Assembly: GCF_001641285.1 (NCBI RefSeq)
Contig: NZ_CP014841.1
Location: 2,046,001-2,110,000 of the forward strand
Direction of reading: 5' to 3'
From: Dyella thiooxydans
Lineage (GTDB): Bacteria > Pseudomonadota > Gammaproteobacteria > Xanthomonadales > Rhodanobacteraceae
Length of the DNA stretch: 64,000 nt
In this document: piece after piece, positions 19,850 through 29,718 of the stretch
How the letters are laid out: each line of letters starts with the position of its first letter
Position numbering within the stretch: position 1 is the stretch's first letter
Position numbers and translations under genes: made by a program
The notes under the pieces: model-generated
Databases searched by the model: none
What the model saw: the letters and a program-made list of their open reading frames with translations, nothing else
Told to the model about the DNA's origin: nothing

Positions 19850-20152
19850 ATCACTCCTCCACTATGAAATCCGCTCGCGACTCCTGCCGCTTGCGGTCCT
19901 GGGCGACGCCTTCCGTGACGTCGGGGATCCTTTGGAGATCCCGGGTGGTGGCCTTTCCAGAAAAACGATTCCAGAAGGGGCAACACCATCTGCGCAGGCC
20001 AGGGTCCGGCAACGGATCCCGATTAAGCGCTCCCGCTTTCGATGACGGCGATTCCCTGCCAGCACGAGCTCCCTGCCCGTCGTCATCGCGCGCGGAACGC
20101 GCCTGCGGTCTTTGACGGCGACCCCGGCGGACGCGCCGCCGGGGCTACCTTC
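19850..20152 (-). promoter_or_regulatory. rplJ leader region, candidate L10 autoregulatory site
   Basis: No gene is present. On the minus strand a 7-bp long-range stem GATGACG (20081-20087) / CGTCATC (20041-20047) encloses a 33-nt loop. It is followed by GCAGATGGTGTTGCCCC and a GGGATC/GATCCC hairpin near 19924-19942. A further GC hairpin (CCCCGGCGG / CCGCCGGGG) lies at 20122-20144. L10 leaders in proteobacteria fold into a kink-turn element at this place; assigning it here is inference. Confidence 0.4.
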
Positions 20153-20185
20153 AAAAACTGCCTGCCCGGCCCGAAGACCGGCAGG
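20153..20185 (-). terminator. Terminator or attenuator between rplA and rplJ
   Basis: On the minus strand a stem beginning CCTGCCGGTC closes on a TTCG tetraloop with a single bulge and is followed by CAGTTTTTG. It begins 12 nt after the rplA stop. It looks like an intrinsic terminator that would separate rplKA from rplJL-rpoBC or lower readthrough. Confidence 0.7.
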
Positions 20186-20196
20186 ACTTGAATTGC

Positions 20197-20904
20197 TTAC
20201 TTCGCCGCAACCGTCAGCGACGAGGTATCGACCGGCACGCCCACGCCCATCGTGCTCGACAGCGCGACCTTCTGCAGGTACTGGCCCTTGGCCGTCGCCG
20301 GCTTGGCCTTCAGCAGATCGGAGATCAGCATGTTGAGGTTGTCCGCCAGCTGGGACGCCTCGAAGCTGGCCTTGCCGATGGTGGCGTGGATGATGCCCGC
20401 CTTGTCGTTGCGGAACTTGACCTGGCCGGCCTTGGCGTTCTTCACCGCGGTGACCACGTCGGCGGTGACCGAGCCGTCCTTCGGGTTCGGCATCAGGCCA
20501 CGCGGGCCCAGCAGCTGGCCCAGCTTGCCCACCACGCGCATCGCGTCGGGGGTAGCGATCACGCGACCGAAGTCGAGGTCGCCGGCCTGCATGCGCTCGG
20601 CCAGGTCGTCCATACCGACGGCGTCGGCACCGGCAGCCTTGGCGGCCTCGGCCTTCTCACCGGCCGGGCAGAACACGGCGACCTTGACGGTCTTGCCGGT
20701 GCCGTGCGGCAGCAGCGAGGAGCCGCGCACACCCTGGTCGGACTTCTTCGCGTCGATGCCGAGGCGCACGGCCACGTCGACCGACTCGGCGAACTTTGCC
20801 TTGGCGTTGTCCTTGATGATCTTCAGTGCTTCTTCCAGGCCATAGACCTTGCCCGGCTGCACTGCGGCCTGGGCCGCCTTCATACGCTTCGTCAGCTTTG
20901 CCAT
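20197..20904 (-). CDS. rplA: 50S ribosomal protein L1
   Basis: Mobile L1-stalk protein that helps release E-site tRNA and, in E. coli, represses the rplKA mRNA. It has 235 residues: domain I and II motifs [20 protein letters not shown], the [15 protein letters not shown] loop, and [14 protein letters not shown] near the end. It is 3 nt after rplK, so the two are translated together. Confidence 0.97.
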   Translation of the reverse strand: MAKLTKRMKAAQAAVQPGKVYGLEEALKIIKDNAKAKFAESVDVAVRLGIDAKKSDQGVRGSSLLPHGTGKTVKVAVFCPAGEKAEAAKAAGADAVGMDDLAERMQAGDLDFGRVIATPDAMRVVGKLGQLLGPRGLMPNPKDGSVTADVVTAVKNAKAGQVKFRNDKAGIIHATIGKASFEASQLADNLNMLISDLLKAKPATAKGQYLQKVALSSTMGVGVPVDTSSLTVAAK

Positions 20905-20907
20905 GTC

Positions 20908-21336
20908 TTAGCCCTCCACCACCAGACCCATCGAACGAGCGCTGCCGGCGATGGTACGCACGGCCGCATCCAGATCAGCCGCCGTCAGGTCGGGCTGCTT
21001 CTGCTTGGCGATCTCTTCGAGCTGGGCACGGGTCACCTTGCCGACCTTGTCGGTGTTCGGCTTGGACGAACCCTTCGGGGTATTGGTGAGCTTCTTCAGC
21101 CAGAACGTGGCCGGAGAGGTCTTCATCGTGAAGGTGAAGCTGCGGTCCGAGTAGGCGGTGATCACCACCGGAACCGGGGCACCGGGCTCCATCTTCTGCG
21201 TGGCGGCATTGAACGCCTTGCAGAACTCCATGATGTTCAGGCCGCGCTGACCGAGGGCCGGACCGACCGGCGGCGACGGGTTGGCCTGACCGGCCTTGAC
21301 CTGAAGCTTGATATAGCCGACAACTTTCTTTGCCAT
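20908..21336 (-). CDS. rplK: 50S ribosomal protein L11
   Basis: GTPase-centre protein and thiostrepton site, also required for RelA activation. Its 142 residues are the usual length, with [32 protein letters not shown] at the N-terminus containing the proline-rich switch and lysines methylated by PrmA elsewhere. It is the first gene of the rplKAJL-rpoBC group. Confidence 0.97.
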   Translation of the reverse strand: MAKKVVGYIKLQVKAGQANPSPPVGPALGQRGLNIMEFCKAFNAATQKMEPGAPVPVVITAYSDRSFTFTMKTSPATFWLKKLTNTPKGSSKPNTDKVGKVTRAQLEEIAKQKQPDLTAADLDAAVRTIAGSARSMGLVVEG

Positions 21337-21472
21337 GGGATTTTCCTTGCGAGTGCAGGCGCCTTGCGGCTCCTCGCTTCATGTCCTTCCCGGACGATGG
21401 AACGCCCGCCCTCCGGCAGGCATCTGAAAACGCGAACACGCAGAGACTGAAAAGCCTCAGCGTGAACCGCGT

Positions 21473-21501
21473 AGTTTAGAGATTGATCAGCTTTTAAGCA
21501 A
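21473..21501 (-). promoter_or_regulatory. Promoter of rplK-rplA (rplKAJL-rpoBC)
   Basis: On the minus strand, -35 TTGCTT (21496-21501), 17-nt spacer and -10 TAAACT (21473-21478), about 130 nt before rplK. The leader downstream includes a purine-rich ATGAAGCGAGGAGCC stretch (about 21367-21381) that may form the L1-binding site known from other L11 operons. The L1 part is a weak inference. Confidence 0.6.
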
Positions 21502-21558
21502 GTGGCGCGCCAGAACCCGGTTAGGCGCAAGCCACGATCACGGATCGACGGGAACCAA

Positions 21559-22119
21559 TCAGGCCTTCTCGACCTGGCCGAACTCCAGCTCGACCGGGGT
21601 CGAGCGACCGAAGATGAGCACCGCCACACGCAGGCGGCTCTTCTCGTAATTGACCTCTTCGACCACGCCGTTGAAGTCGTTGAACGGGCCATCGGTGACG
21701 CGAACCATCTCGCCCGGCTCGAACAGCACTTTCGGCTTGGGCTTCTCCACGCCCTCGCGGACGCGGCTGAGGATGGCATCCGCCTCGCTGTCGCGGATCG
21801 GCAACGGCCGGTCGGCAGTGCCGCCGATGAAGCCCATGACCTTGGGCGTCTCCTTGACCAGGTGCCAGCACTCGTCGTCGATGCGCGGACCCTTGCCCTC
21901 GGTGTCGGTCTCGATCTGCACCAGCACGTAACCAGGGAAGAACTTGCGCTCGCTGCGGCGCTTCTGGCCGGCGCGCATTTCGATCACTTCCTCGGTCGGC
22001 ACCAGCACTTCGCCGAACTTCTCTTCCATGCCAGCGCGCTTGATCCGCTCGTCGAGCGAACGCTTGACCTGGTTCTCGAAGCCCGAATAGGCGTGCACCA
22101 CATACCAACGCTTGCTCAT
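21559..22119 (-). CDS. nusG: Transcription termination/antitermination factor NusG
   Basis: RNA-polymerase processivity factor that bridges Rho or the ribosome. The ATG at 22119 has TGAGG nine bases upstream; a GTG two codons earlier is too close to it. The product has 186 residues, with N-terminal NGN domain [20 protein letters not shown] and C-terminal KOW motif [19 protein letters not shown]. It is 11 nt after secE, the conserved pair. Confidence 0.97.
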   Translation of the reverse strand: MSKRWYVVHAYSGFENQVKRSLDERIKRAGMEEKFGEVLVPTEEVIEMRAGQKRRSERKFFPGYVLVQIETDTEGKGPRIDDECWHLVKETPKVMGFIGGTADRPLPIRDSEADAILSRVREGVEKPKPKVLFEPGEMVRVTDGPFNDFNGVVEEVNYEKSRLRVAVLIFGRSTPVELEFGQVEKA

Positions 22120-22130
22120 GCTCACTTACC

Positions 22131-22526
22131 TCACGAACCCAGCTTGAGCAGCCAGTCGAGCACGACCGACTTCAGGATCAGATCGATCAGCCCCAGCAAC
22201 AGGGACAGCACGATCACCACCACGATAATGACTGCCGTGGTCTTGATGGTCTCGTCCCGGTTGGGCCAGACCACCTTGCGCAACTCGAACTGCGACTCGG
22301 CGATGAACCCCTTGAGACGGCGGCCCGGTTCGGTAAAGGCCGCAATCGCGAGCGAGGCGACGATGGAGGCCAGCACGCCAATCAGCAGCACCGACTGCGG
22401 CACCTTGCCAACGCCGTCGTACCAAGAGTACGCGCCGATGCCGGCCACGAGCACCAGCCCGGCCAGCACAAGCTTGCCAATATCTCCGAAGCCGATGCCC
22501 CGGGATTGTTCTGCCTTGGTGTTCAT
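22131..22526 (-). CDS. secE: Preprotein translocase subunit SecE
   Basis: Essential inner-membrane subunit of SecYEG. The ATG at 22526 gives 131 residues. The longer upstream frame runs through tRNA-Trp and is not real. Three membrane helices are visible (about 17-36, 44-63 and 98-121), with the conserved cytoplasmic ESQFELRKVVWPNRDETIKTT hinge before the last. This is the three-helix E. coli type. The ribosome-binding site is weak. It lies between trpT and nusG. Confidence 0.96.
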   Translation of the reverse strand: MNTKAEQSRGIGFGDIGKLVLAGLVLVAGIGAYSWYDGVGKVPQSVLLIGVLASIVASLAIAAFTEPGRRLKGFIAESQFELRKVVWPNRDETIKTTAVIIVVVIVLSLLLGLIDLILKSVVLDWLLKLGS

Positions 22527-22599
22527 GCGCACTGGACGGATGCAGCGACGACCGTCTTGGCGACCGATCCGCACTACCCGCCATCGCTCCTTGCAAGAG

Positions 22600-22675
<76 letters not shown>

Positions 22676-22814
22676 ACTGAAGTTCAGAAACAAGCAAAGT
22701 CGCACGCTTGACCAACCGACGGGGACGCCTCGGCGTCAGGGAGGGCGAGGAACGGAACCCGCCCTCGCCTCCTTCCCGGCAGCCAGCCCTACGGGCGACT
22801 TGCCACTTTACCGC
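22676..22814 (-). other. Spacer between tuf copy 2 and tRNA-Trp
   Basis: Two GC-rich stem-loops occur on this spacer: GGCGAGG/CCTCGCC (22744-22750 with 22763-22769) and GACGCC/GGCGTC (22724-22729 with 22732-22737). Neither has a U-tract, so they may be processing or pause structures rather than terminators. I see no convincing promoter for trpT-secE-nusG here; readthrough from the tufB unit is plausible. Confidence 0.4.
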
Positions 22815-24005
22815 TTACTTGATGATCTTGGCCACCACGCCGGCGCCGACGGTACGGCCGCCTTCGCGGATCGCGAAGCGCAGACCCTCGTCCATCGCGA
22901 TCGGGTGGATCAGGCTCACCACCATCTTCACGTTGTCGCCCGGCATCACCATCTCCACACCCTCCGGCAACTGGCAGGCGCCGGTCACGTCGGTCGTGCG
23001 GAAGTAGAACTGCGGACGGTAGCCCTTGAAGAACGGCGTGTGACGGCCACCCTCGTCCTTCGACAGCACGTACACCTCGGCCTCGAAGTCCGTGTGCGGG
23101 GTGATCGAACCCGGCTTGGCCAGCACCTGGCCACGCTCCACGTCGTCACGCTTCAGACCGCGCAGCAGCAGGCCCACGTTGTCGCCCGCCTGGCCCTGGT
23201 CCAGCAGCTTGCGGAACATTTCCACGCCGGTCACGGTGGTCTTCTGCGTGTCGCGGATACCCACGACCTCGATTTCCTCACCGACCTTGATGATGCCGCG
23301 CTCGACACGACCGGTCACCACGGTGCCGCGGCCCGAGATCGAGAACACGTCTTCCACCGGCATCAGGAACGGCTTGTCGATGTCGCGCTGCGGCTCCGGA
23401 ATGTACGTATCCAGCGCGTCCACCAGCGCAATGATCGCCGGCACGCCGATTTCCGACTGGTCGCCTTCCAGCGCCTTCAGCGCCGAACCCTTGATGATCG
23501 GGGTGTCGTCGCCCGGGAAGTCGTACTTCGACAGCAGCTCGCGCACTTCCATCTCGACCAGCTCGAGCAGCTCGGCGTCGTCCACCATGTCCGCCTTGTT
23601 CAGGAAGACCACGATGTACGGCACGCCCACCTGGCGCGACAGCAGGATGTGCTCGCGCGTCTGCGGCATCGGGCCGTCAGCAGCCGAGCACACCAGGATC
23701 GCGCCGTCCATCTGCGCCGCACCCGTGATCATGTTCTTCACGTAGTCGGCGTGGCCCGGGCAGTCCACGTGCGCGTAGTGGCGGGTCGGCGATTCGTATT
23801 CGACGTGTGCGGTCGAGATCGTGATGCCGCGCGCCTTCTCCTCCGGCGCCGCGTCGATCGCGTCGTACGCCTTGAACTCGCCACCGAAGCGCTCTGCGCC
23901 GATCTTCGTCAGCGCTGCCGTCAGCGTCGTCTTGCCGTGGTCCACGTGACCGATCGTGCCCACGTTGACGTGCGGCTTGGTGCGCTCGAATTTACCCTTT
24001 GCCAT
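22815..24005 (-). CDS. tuf: Elongation factor Tu, copy 2
   Basis: Second EF-Tu gene, 396 residues from the ATG at 24005, with the same GTPase and barrel domains as the copy at 5798-6988 and an identical protein sequence. The similarity of the DNA stops at the start codon and a few bases past the stop, so only the coding part is homogenised. It follows tRNA-Tyr, tRNA-Gly and tRNA-Thr, the classical tufB arrangement, probably as one transcript. Confidence 0.98.
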   Translation of the reverse strand: MAKGKFERTKPHVNVGTIGHVDHGKTTLTAALTKIGAERFGGEFKAYDAIDAAPEEKARGITISTAHVEYESPTRHYAHVDCPGHADYVKNMITGAAQMDGAILVCSAADGPMPQTREHILLSRQVGVPYIVVFLNKADMVDDAELLELVEMEVRELLSKYDFPGDDTPIIKGSALKALEGDQSEIGVPAIIALVDALDTYIPEPQRDIDKPFLMPVEDVFSISGRGTVVTGRVERGIIKVGEEIEVVGIRDTQKTTVTGVEMFRKLLDQGQAGDNVGLLLRGLKRDDVERGQVLAKPGSITPHTDFEAEVYVLSKDEGGRHTPFFKGYRPQFYFRTTDVTGACQLPEGVEMVMPGDNVKMVVSLIHPIAMDEGLRFAIREGGRTVGAGVVAKIIK

Positions 24006-24090
24006 ACGCGTTAAACCCCGATGGAGTCGATTGAAGTTAGAAAAACTCAATGGTGGCGCCGGCCAGCCTTGCTGGACGTGCCACCTGAGG

Positions 24091-24166
<76 letters not shown>

Positions 24167-24189
24167 GGAAAACTTGAGGCCGAGTTCAA

Positions 24190-24263
24190 TGGAGCGGGAG
24201 ACGGGAATCGAACCCGCACCATCAGCTTGGAAGGCTGAGGTTCTACCGTTGAACTACTCCCGC
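24190..24263 (-). tRNA. glyT: tRNA-Gly (TCC)
   Basis: A 74-nt cloverleaf, minus strand: acceptor GCGGGAG/CTCCCGC, anticodon TCC in CTTCCAA, T-arm CGGGTTCGATTCCCG, encoded CCA at 24190-24192. It lies 23 nt from tRNA-Thr. Confidence 0.96.
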
Positions 24264-24295
24264 CCGATCGATCGAAAACCTGCGCGGAACCTGAC

Positions 24296-24381
24296 TGGTG
24301 GAGGGAGGTGGATTCGAACCACCGAAGGCGTAAGCCAGCAGATTTACAGTCTGCCCCCGTTGGCCGCTTGGGTATCCCTCC
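24296..24381 (-). tRNA. tyrT: tRNA-Tyr (GTA)
   Basis: An 86-nt class II tRNA, minus strand: acceptor GGAGGGA/TCCCTCC, anticodon GTA in CTGTAAA, long variable arm (GCTGGCTTACGCC region), T-arm GGTGGTTCGAATCCACC, encoded CCA at 24296-24298. It is the first gene of the tRNA-tufB transcript. Confidence 0.96.
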
Positions 24382-24395
24382 AACAAAGAACGGCT

Positions 24396-24424
24396 ATTTT
24401 CGCCACGCCCCCGGATACTGTCAA
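24396..24424 (-). promoter_or_regulatory. Promoter of the tyrT-glyT-thrT-tuf operon
   Basis: On the minus strand a consensus -35 TTGACA (24419-24424), 17-nt spacer and -10 GAAAAT (24396-24401). Transcription should start near 24389, a few bases before tRNA-Tyr. Confidence 0.75.
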
Positions 24425-24537
24425 CACTTTACCGACATTTTCCGGAGCACGGCCAGCCGCGAAACCGCACGGGGCGCGCATGATGCTCGGTTCGCAACGG
24501 CAGGGCAAGCTTTCCGTGGGAGCGGGCGGCGCGCGAT

Positions 24538-25032
24538 CTAGTCCGAAGCAGGCTCCGATGGCATGGCCACGACCTGGGCCTCCATCGCCTTGGACATCTC
24601 CATGAGGCGGCGCGCGTGTTCCTGCAGGCGCTGATCCTCTTCGTTGCGGGGCGTCCAGGTGGGCACGGCCGTCGGGCGGCCGTCCGGACGGTCCAGCGCA
24701 ACGAACACCATCACGCAACTGGTGGCGAGACGACGTTCGCCGGTCCGCAGGTCGCTCGCCTGCACATCGACCGCCAGGTGCATGCTGGTGGTACCTGTGT
24801 GGATCAGGCGCGCCCGCACCGTAACGAGGTCGCCGATCAGGATCGGCTTGACGAACTGGATGCCGCTGACCGAGGCGGTGACGCAATAGGCACCGCTCCA
24901 GCCCACCGCGCAGGCGTAGCCGGCCTGGTCGATCCACTTCATCACCATGCCGCCGTGGACCTTGCCCCCGAAATTGACATCGGTGGGCTCGGCCAGGAAC
25001 CGGAAGGTGACTTCGCTCTGCTGTCCCGGCAT
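24538..25032 (-). CDS. Acyl-CoA thioesterase, hotdog fold (YciA/BACH type)
   Basis: Predicted to hydrolyse acyl-CoA to free acid and CoA in the cytoplasm. The ATG at 25032 gives 164 residues. The hotdog signature is clear: DVNFGGKVHGGMVMKWIDQAGYACA (about 18-42, with the catalytic N/GG..H..D positions), KPILIGDLVTVRARL and HLAVDVQASDL. The C-terminus is a charged helix. It is transcribed away from the phosphatase gene at 25141, with 108 nt between. The substrate is unknown. Confidence 0.85.
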   Translation of the reverse strand: MPGQQSEVTFRFLAEPTDVNFGGKVHGGMVMKWIDQAGYACAVGWSGAYCVTASVSGIQFVKPILIGDLVTVRARLIHTGTTSMHLAVDVQASDLRTGERRLATSCVMVFVALDRPDGRPTAVPTWTPRNEEDQRLQEHARRLMEMSKAMEAQVVAMPSEPASD

Positions 25033-25140
25033 AGGCACTGCTCCCGTCCATCGAAGACGTGCAGTATGCCCGCACAGGCCGGCTTGCGGACGGACTCCGC
25101 GGATACGGCAGGACACCCGAGGGAGCCAGGGGAGGTGCGC

Positions 25141-27462
25141 ATGCGGGGATTGCGCAGTATCGCGTCGCGACTGGCGCTGTGGAGCCTGCTTGGCTCGGCC
25201 CTCGTGCTCACCGCTGTCGGACTGCTCCTGCTTGGCCACCTGCGCCAGACCTGGCTGCGCTCGGCGCATCGCGAGGGAGGCACCCTGGCGCTCGCCGCCG
25301 CGCACGGCATCGAAGCCCATCTCGCCCGCGCGGGCGAGGTGACCCGCCTGCTGGCGCGACTCGCCCGGACCCGCTCCGATCCAACCGAGCAGCTGGCCTC
25401 GGACGCCCTGAAGGCGAACCCCGATCTGGCGGGCATCCTGTTTGCGTGGACCCCCGACGACCCCACCCATCCCCCCAGTGCACCGTTCGTCGACCGCCAG
25501 CCGGACGGCACGCTGAATCGGCGCGACCTGAGCCATGACGGCACCCGCTACTGGGAGCAACCGTGGTTCCGGTCGGGCCTGGACTGCACGGATGGCTGCT
25601 GGCAGAAGCCGTTCTTTTCGCAGTCCAGGCAGGAGCGCCTGATCAACTATTCGGTGGCGATCCGCTCGGCCGGGCGGAGCATCGGCATCGTCAATGCCGA
25701 CGTGACACTGGCATGGCTGCAGAGCGTCCTGGGCTCGCTCAAGCGCCCGGATGGAGCCGTCATGTTCGTGGTCGACCGCGAGGGACACTTCCTCGCCCAT
25801 GACGGGACCGCCAGGCTGGGTCTGGTGGCCGCGCCCGAACTGCGGCAGGCGCTGGCCATGACCGGAGACACGCCGGGGGAACTGCCGGCAGGCGTCGATC
25901 CCGGTGTCGCAGGACGCGCGTGGCTCTATCGCGCTCCGGTCGCGGGCACCGGCTGGACGCTGGGCCTGCTGGTGCCGCAGGCGCAGCTGGAAAGCAGCCT
26001 CCGCCGCCTGTTCCTGCGCGAGCTCTCGCTCGGACTGCTGGCGATGCTGGGCATCGCGGTCATCACCCTGGTGGTCACCCGCCGCACCCTCTCACCGCTG
26101 GCGGCCCTGACCGGTCGGGCCGAGCACGTGGCGCGCGGCGAGCTGGACTTCACCCTGCCCCGGATTCGGCGCCGCGATGAGATCGGCCGACTGACGCACG
26201 CTTTCGACCGGATGCGTCGACAGCTGGCGCATCACCTGGAACAACTGACCCGGGCCACCCGGGAACAGGAACGCCTGCGCAGCGAGCTGGAGATCGCCCA
26301 CCAGATCCAGGTGGCCCTGCTGCCCAGCGAGCACTACCTGGATGCGCGCTGCGCCATGTTCGAGCTCCACGCCACGCTGCGCCCGGCACGTGCGGTGGGA
26401 GGCGACCTGTACAGCTATTTCATGCTCGACCAGCGGCACTTCTGCCTGATGGTGGGAGACGTGTCGGACAAGGGGATTCCGGCCGCGCTGTTCATGGCCC
26501 GCGCGATCACCCTGGCCAAGGCGCTGGCACCGCGCGCACGCCATCCCGCGCTGTTGCTGGAACAGCTCAACCGCGAGTTGTGCCAGGGCAACGAAAGCTG
26601 CATGTTCATCACCCTGCTGTGTGGCGTGCTCGACACATCGGATGGCCGGCTGGTGCTGGCCAGCGCGGGACACGAGCCCCCCATCCTCTACCAGCGGGGT
26701 GCCGGGCGCCTCATCGAGGTCACCACGGGGCCGGCGATCGGGCTGGACGAGGATGCGGGCTACGTCGAACAGGAGCTGGCGATGGAAGCCGGCGATACGC
26801 TGCTGATGTATACCGACGGCATCACCGAGGCCGGAGCGCCCGATGGCAGCATGTTCGGCATCGAGCGCACGCTGGCCAGCCTGGAGCGGGCACCTCCGCC
26901 GGCGGCTCCCGGCGAATTCACCGCCCGACTGATGGCCGACGTGGATGCATTCGCCGAAGGCTGCGACCAGACCGACGACATCACGATCCTCGCACTCAGC
27001 TGGCACCATCGATCCCGGGAGGAAGCCGGCATGCTGGACCTGACGCTCAAGACCACCCTGGAGGATGTGTTCGCCGCCCTGGAGCGCTGCGAGTACGCGC
27101 TGGACGAGGCGGGCGTGGCCGCCGGCACGCGTGAGGACGTTCGCCTAGTGCTAGAGGAGCTGATGGTGAACATGGTCCATCACGGCCACGAGAACCCGCC
27201 CGACGGCTCGATCCGGCTGCACCTGCGCACCGACGAAGGCGCCGTACTCGCCGAGCTTCACGACGACGGCATGGCATTCGACCCGCTGCAGGCCGCCTCA
27301 CCCTCGCTCTCGGGCGACCTGGCCGACGCGGAAGAAGTGGGCGGACTGGGCATCCACCTGGTCCGCGCGATGGCCAGCGAGCTGACCTATCACCACGACT
27401 GCGAAGGCAATCACTTGCAACTGCGCTTCATCCAACCCGACCCGACGGAACCGCCGACATGA
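25141..27462 (+). CDS. Membrane receptor-PP2C phosphatase-anti-sigma kinase fusion
   Basis: A 773-residue partner-switching regulator. Order: short cytoplasmic end, membrane helix (12-33), periplasmic Cache-like sensor (about 34-290), second helix (about 294-313), HAMP (314-365), coiled coil, SpoIIE-type PP2C phosphatase with GGDLY (420-424), VGDVSDKG (438-445), YTDG (557-560) and DDITI (612-616), then an RsbW/SpoIIAB-like ATPase domain with N-box EELMVNMVHHG (672-682), DDG (708-710) and GGLGIHL (734-740). Phosphatase and kinase for one STAS partner are thus in one chain; the STAS gene overlaps its end by 4 nt. Start chosen by GGAGG nearby. Confidence 0.88.
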   Translation: MRGLRSIASRLALWSLLGSALVLTAVGLLLLGHLRQTWLRSAHREGGTLALAAAHGIEAHLARAGEVTRLLARLARTRSDPTEQLASDALKANPDLAGILFAWTPDDPTHPPSAPFVDRQPDGTLNRRDLSHDGTRYWEQPWFRSGLDCTDGCWQKPFFSQSRQERLINYSVAIRSAGRSIGIVNADVTLAWLQSVLGSLKRPDGAVMFVVDREGHFLAHDGTARLGLVAAPELRQALAMTGDTPGELPAGVDPGVAGRAWLYRAPVAGTGWTLGLLVPQAQLESSLRRLFLRELSLGLLAMLGIAVITLVVTRRTLSPLAALTGRAEHVARGELDFTLPRIRRRDEIGRLTHAFDRMRRQLAHHLEQLTRATREQERLRSELEIAHQIQVALLPSEHYLDARCAMFELHATLRPARAVGGDLYSYFMLDQRHFCLMVGDVSDKGIPAALFMARAITLAKALAPRARHPALLLEQLNRELCQGNESCMFITLLCGVLDTSDGRLVLASAGHEPPILYQRGAGRLIEVTTGPAIGLDEDAGYVEQELAMEAGDTLLMYTDGITEAGAPDGSMFGIERTLASLERAPPPAAPGEFTARLMADVDAFAEGCDQTDDITILALSWHHRSREEAGMLDLTLKTTLEDVFAALERCEYALDEAGVAAGTREDVRLVLEELMVNMVHHGHENPPDGSIRLHLRTDEGAVLAELHDDGMAFDPLQAASPSLSGDLADAEEVGGLGIHLVRAMASELTYHHDCEGNHLQLRFIQPDPTEPPT

Positions 27463-27851
27463 CGCTTGAAGTGCGCACGGAACGAACCACTCCCGACCGC
27501 CTGGTCCTGCACCTGCATGGGCGCCTGGATGCCAACACCTACCTGGAATTCGACGGCGCGGCACTGCCACTGCTGACCGAGTTGCCGCACGGCGCCACCG
27601 TGGTGCTGGACATGGCCGGCCTGGAGTACATCAGCAGTGCGGGACTGCGCAGCGTGGCACGCATCCGCAAGGCCACCCGTGCCCTCGGCGGGCATACCCT
27701 GCTGCTGGACCCGCAACCGCAGGTCCGCAAGGTCTTCGATATCGTCAAGGCGGTGCCGGTCAGCGAGGTGTTCACCGGCACATCGGAGCTGGATGCCTAT
27801 CTCGACCGCATCCAGAAGAAGATCATCGACGAAGCCGACGGCGGCAACTGA
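27459..27851 (+). CDS. STAS-domain anti-anti-sigma factor
   Basis: 130 residues, start codon overlapping the previous stop (ATGA). The STAS fold is recognised by VLDMAGLEYISSAGLRSVARI (about 49-69), where the SSAG serine is the site phosphorylated in SpoIIAA/RsbV-like proteins. It is expected to be phosphorylated by the ATPase domain and dephosphorylated by the PP2C domain of the adjacent protein. The target (a sigma factor or another effector) is not visible nearby. Confidence 0.9.
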   Translation: MTLEVRTERTTPDRLVLHLHGRLDANTYLEFDGAALPLLTELPHGATVVLDMAGLEYISSAGLRSVARIRKATRALGGHTLLLDPQPQVRKVFDIVKAVPVSEVFTGTSELDAYLDRIQKKIIDEADGGN

Positions 27852-27852
27852 A

Positions 27853-27889
27853 GCGGCGACGGACAGGCCAGAGCGGCCTGCCCGCCGCG
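27853..27889. terminator. Hairpin between convergent STAS gene and ychF
   Basis: An imperfect GC stem (GCGGCG...CGCCGC outside, CAGGCC/GGCCTG inside) fills the short gap between two convergent genes. No U-tract follows on either side, so termination is only suggested. Confidence 0.4.
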
Positions 27890-27892
27890 AAA

Positions 27893-28984
27893 TCAGACGT
27901 TGAACAGGAAGTGCAGGACGTCGCCGTCCTTGACCACGTAGTCCTTGCCTTCCTTGCGCAGGCGCCCGGCAGCCGCTGCGCCGGCCTCGCCCTTGTACTG
28001 GACGAAGTCGTCGAAGGAGACCGTCTCGGCACGGATGAAGCCGCGTTCGAAGTCGGTGTGGATCACCCCGGCCGCCTGCGGCGCGGTGAAGCCGCGCTTG
28101 ATCGTCCAGGCGCGCACTTCCTTCACGCCAGCGGTGAAGTAGGTCTGCAGGTTCAGCAGCTTGTAGCCGGCCCGGATCACGCGATTCAGGCCCGGCTCTT
28201 CCAGGCCCAGGTCCTTGAGGAACTCGTCGCGGTCGGCATCATCGAGCTGCGAAAGCTCTTCCTCGATGGCCGCGCACACCGGCACGACCTCGGCACCCTC
28301 TTCCGCCGCGCGGGCGCGCACGGCATCCAGGTGCGGATTGTTCTCAAAGCCGTCCTCGCGCACGTTGGCGATATACATCAACGGCTTCAGGGTGAGCAGG
28401 AACAGGTCGCGCACCAGCGCCTTTTCCTCGTCATCCAGGCCCAGGCTGCGCGCGGTCCTGCCCTCGTTGAGGCCGGTGGCGAGCTTCTGCAGCACCGGCT
28501 TCTTCGCCAGCGCCTCCTTGTCGTTGGCCTTGGCCGCTCGCTCGGCGCGGTTCAGCGCCTTCTCGACCGAATCGAGGTCGGCCAGCGCCAGCTCGGTGTC
28601 GATGGTCTCGATGTCGGCGATCGGGTCGACCTTGCCGGCCACGTGCACGATGTCGCTGTGCTCGAAGCAGCGCACCACATGGGCGATCGCATCGACCTCG
28701 CGGATGTGCGCCAGGAACTTGTTGCCCAGGCCCTCGCCCTTCGATGCACCGGCGACCAGGCCAGCGATGTCGACGAACTCGACCGCCGTCGGGATCACCT
28801 TCTGCGGATTGACGATCGCCGACAGCGCGTTCAGGCGCTCATCGGGTACCGGCACCACGCCCACGTTCGGCTCGATCGTGCAGAACGGGAAATTGGCCGC
28901 GGCGATGCCGGCCTTGGTCAGCGCGTTGAACAGCGTGGACTTGCCGACGTTGGGCAGACCGACGATGCCGCATTTGATGCCCAT
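27893..28984 (-). CDS. ychF: Redox-regulated ATPase YchF
   Basis: Obg-family P-loop protein that binds ATP rather than GTP and contacts ribosomes. It has 363 residues: P-loop GLPNVGKST (8-16), switch [17 protein letters not shown], and NVRE in place of the GTP-specific NKxD, the family hallmark. The C-terminal TGS domain ends [13 protein letters not shown]. It lies 77 nt after pth in the conserved order prs-rplY-pth-ychF. Confidence 0.96.
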   Translation of the reverse strand: MGIKCGIVGLPNVGKSTLFNALTKAGIAAANFPFCTIEPNVGVVPVPDERLNALSAIVNPQKVIPTAVEFVDIAGLVAGASKGEGLGNKFLAHIREVDAIAHVVRCFEHSDIVHVAGKVDPIADIETIDTELALADLDSVEKALNRAERAAKANDKEALAKKPVLQKLATGLNEGRTARSLGLDDEEKALVRDLFLLTLKPLMYIANVREDGFENNPHLDAVRARAAEEGAEVVPVCAAIEEELSQLDDADRDEFLKDLGLEEPGLNRVIRAGYKLLNLQTYFTAGVKEVRAWTIKRGFTAPQAAGVIHTDFERGFIRAETVSFDDFVQYKGEAGAAAAGRLRKEGKDYVVKDGDVLHFLFNV

Positions 28985-29061
28985 GATGGGAACTCCGGAA
29001 ACTTGGGGGAAAACCAGGATATGGAAACGGATAACGGACGGGAGAGGCGCGCCCGGGGCGC

Positions 29062-29664
29062 TCACGCTCCCTTCTTGCCGCTCCCCGCTCCCACCGTGTG
29101 CAACTGCTGCATCGCCTTGTCGAACTGCCCATCGACCGCCAGCGGCAGCGCGTCGAGCGCACGTGCAATGCCGTCGACGATGGCATCCTCGTCGGACGCG
29201 GTCGGGCGACCCAGCACCCACGCGGTCACGCGATCCTTGTGTCCCGGGTGACCGATGCCGATGCGCAGCCGATGGTACTTGCCGTGGCCCAGGTGCGCGG
29301 CGATGTCGCGCAGGCCGTTCTGGCCGCCGTGGCCACCGTCGAACTTCATCCGTACGGTGCCGGCCGGCAGGTCGAGCTCGTCGTGCGCCACCAGGCACTC
29401 GGCCGGCTCGATCTTGTAGTAGCGCAGCGCCGAGGCGACGGCGATGCCGCTCTTGTTCATGAACGTGGAAGGCTTGAGCAGCCAGACCGGCTCGCCACCG
29501 ATCCGTACCCTGCAGGATTCGCCGTGCAGCTTGCCGTCGAAGCTCCAGCGTTCGCCCTGCGACGCCGCCAGGGCGTCCACAAACCAGAACCCGGCGTTGT
29601 GCCGGGTTCGGAGATATTCGGCGCCGGGATTACCCAGCCCGACGATGAGTCGAAGTCCTGCCAT
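29062..29664 (-). CDS. pth: Peptidyl-tRNA hydrolase
   Basis: Frees tRNA from peptidyl-tRNA dropped by the ribosome. It has 200 residues: [25 protein letters not shown] at the N-terminus with the catalytic Asn and His, [16 protein letters not shown] with the catalytic Asp, and [17 protein letters not shown] for tRNA binding. It follows rplY by 54 nt. Confidence 0.97.
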   Translation of the reverse strand: MAGLRLIVGLGNPGAEYLRTRHNAGFWFVDALAASQGERWSFDGKLHGESCRVRIGGEPVWLLKPSTFMNKSGIAVASALRYYKIEPAECLVAHDELDLPAGTVRMKFDGGHGGQNGLRDIAAHLGHGKYHRLRIGIGHPGHKDRVTAWVLGRPTASDEDAIVDGIARALDALPLAVDGQFDKAMQQLHTVGAGSGKKGA

Positions 29665-29718
29665 GCGTCCGGCAAGCCGACTCCGCCCGCGCCTGCGAGG
29701 GCGCGGGCGGAAGCGGGC

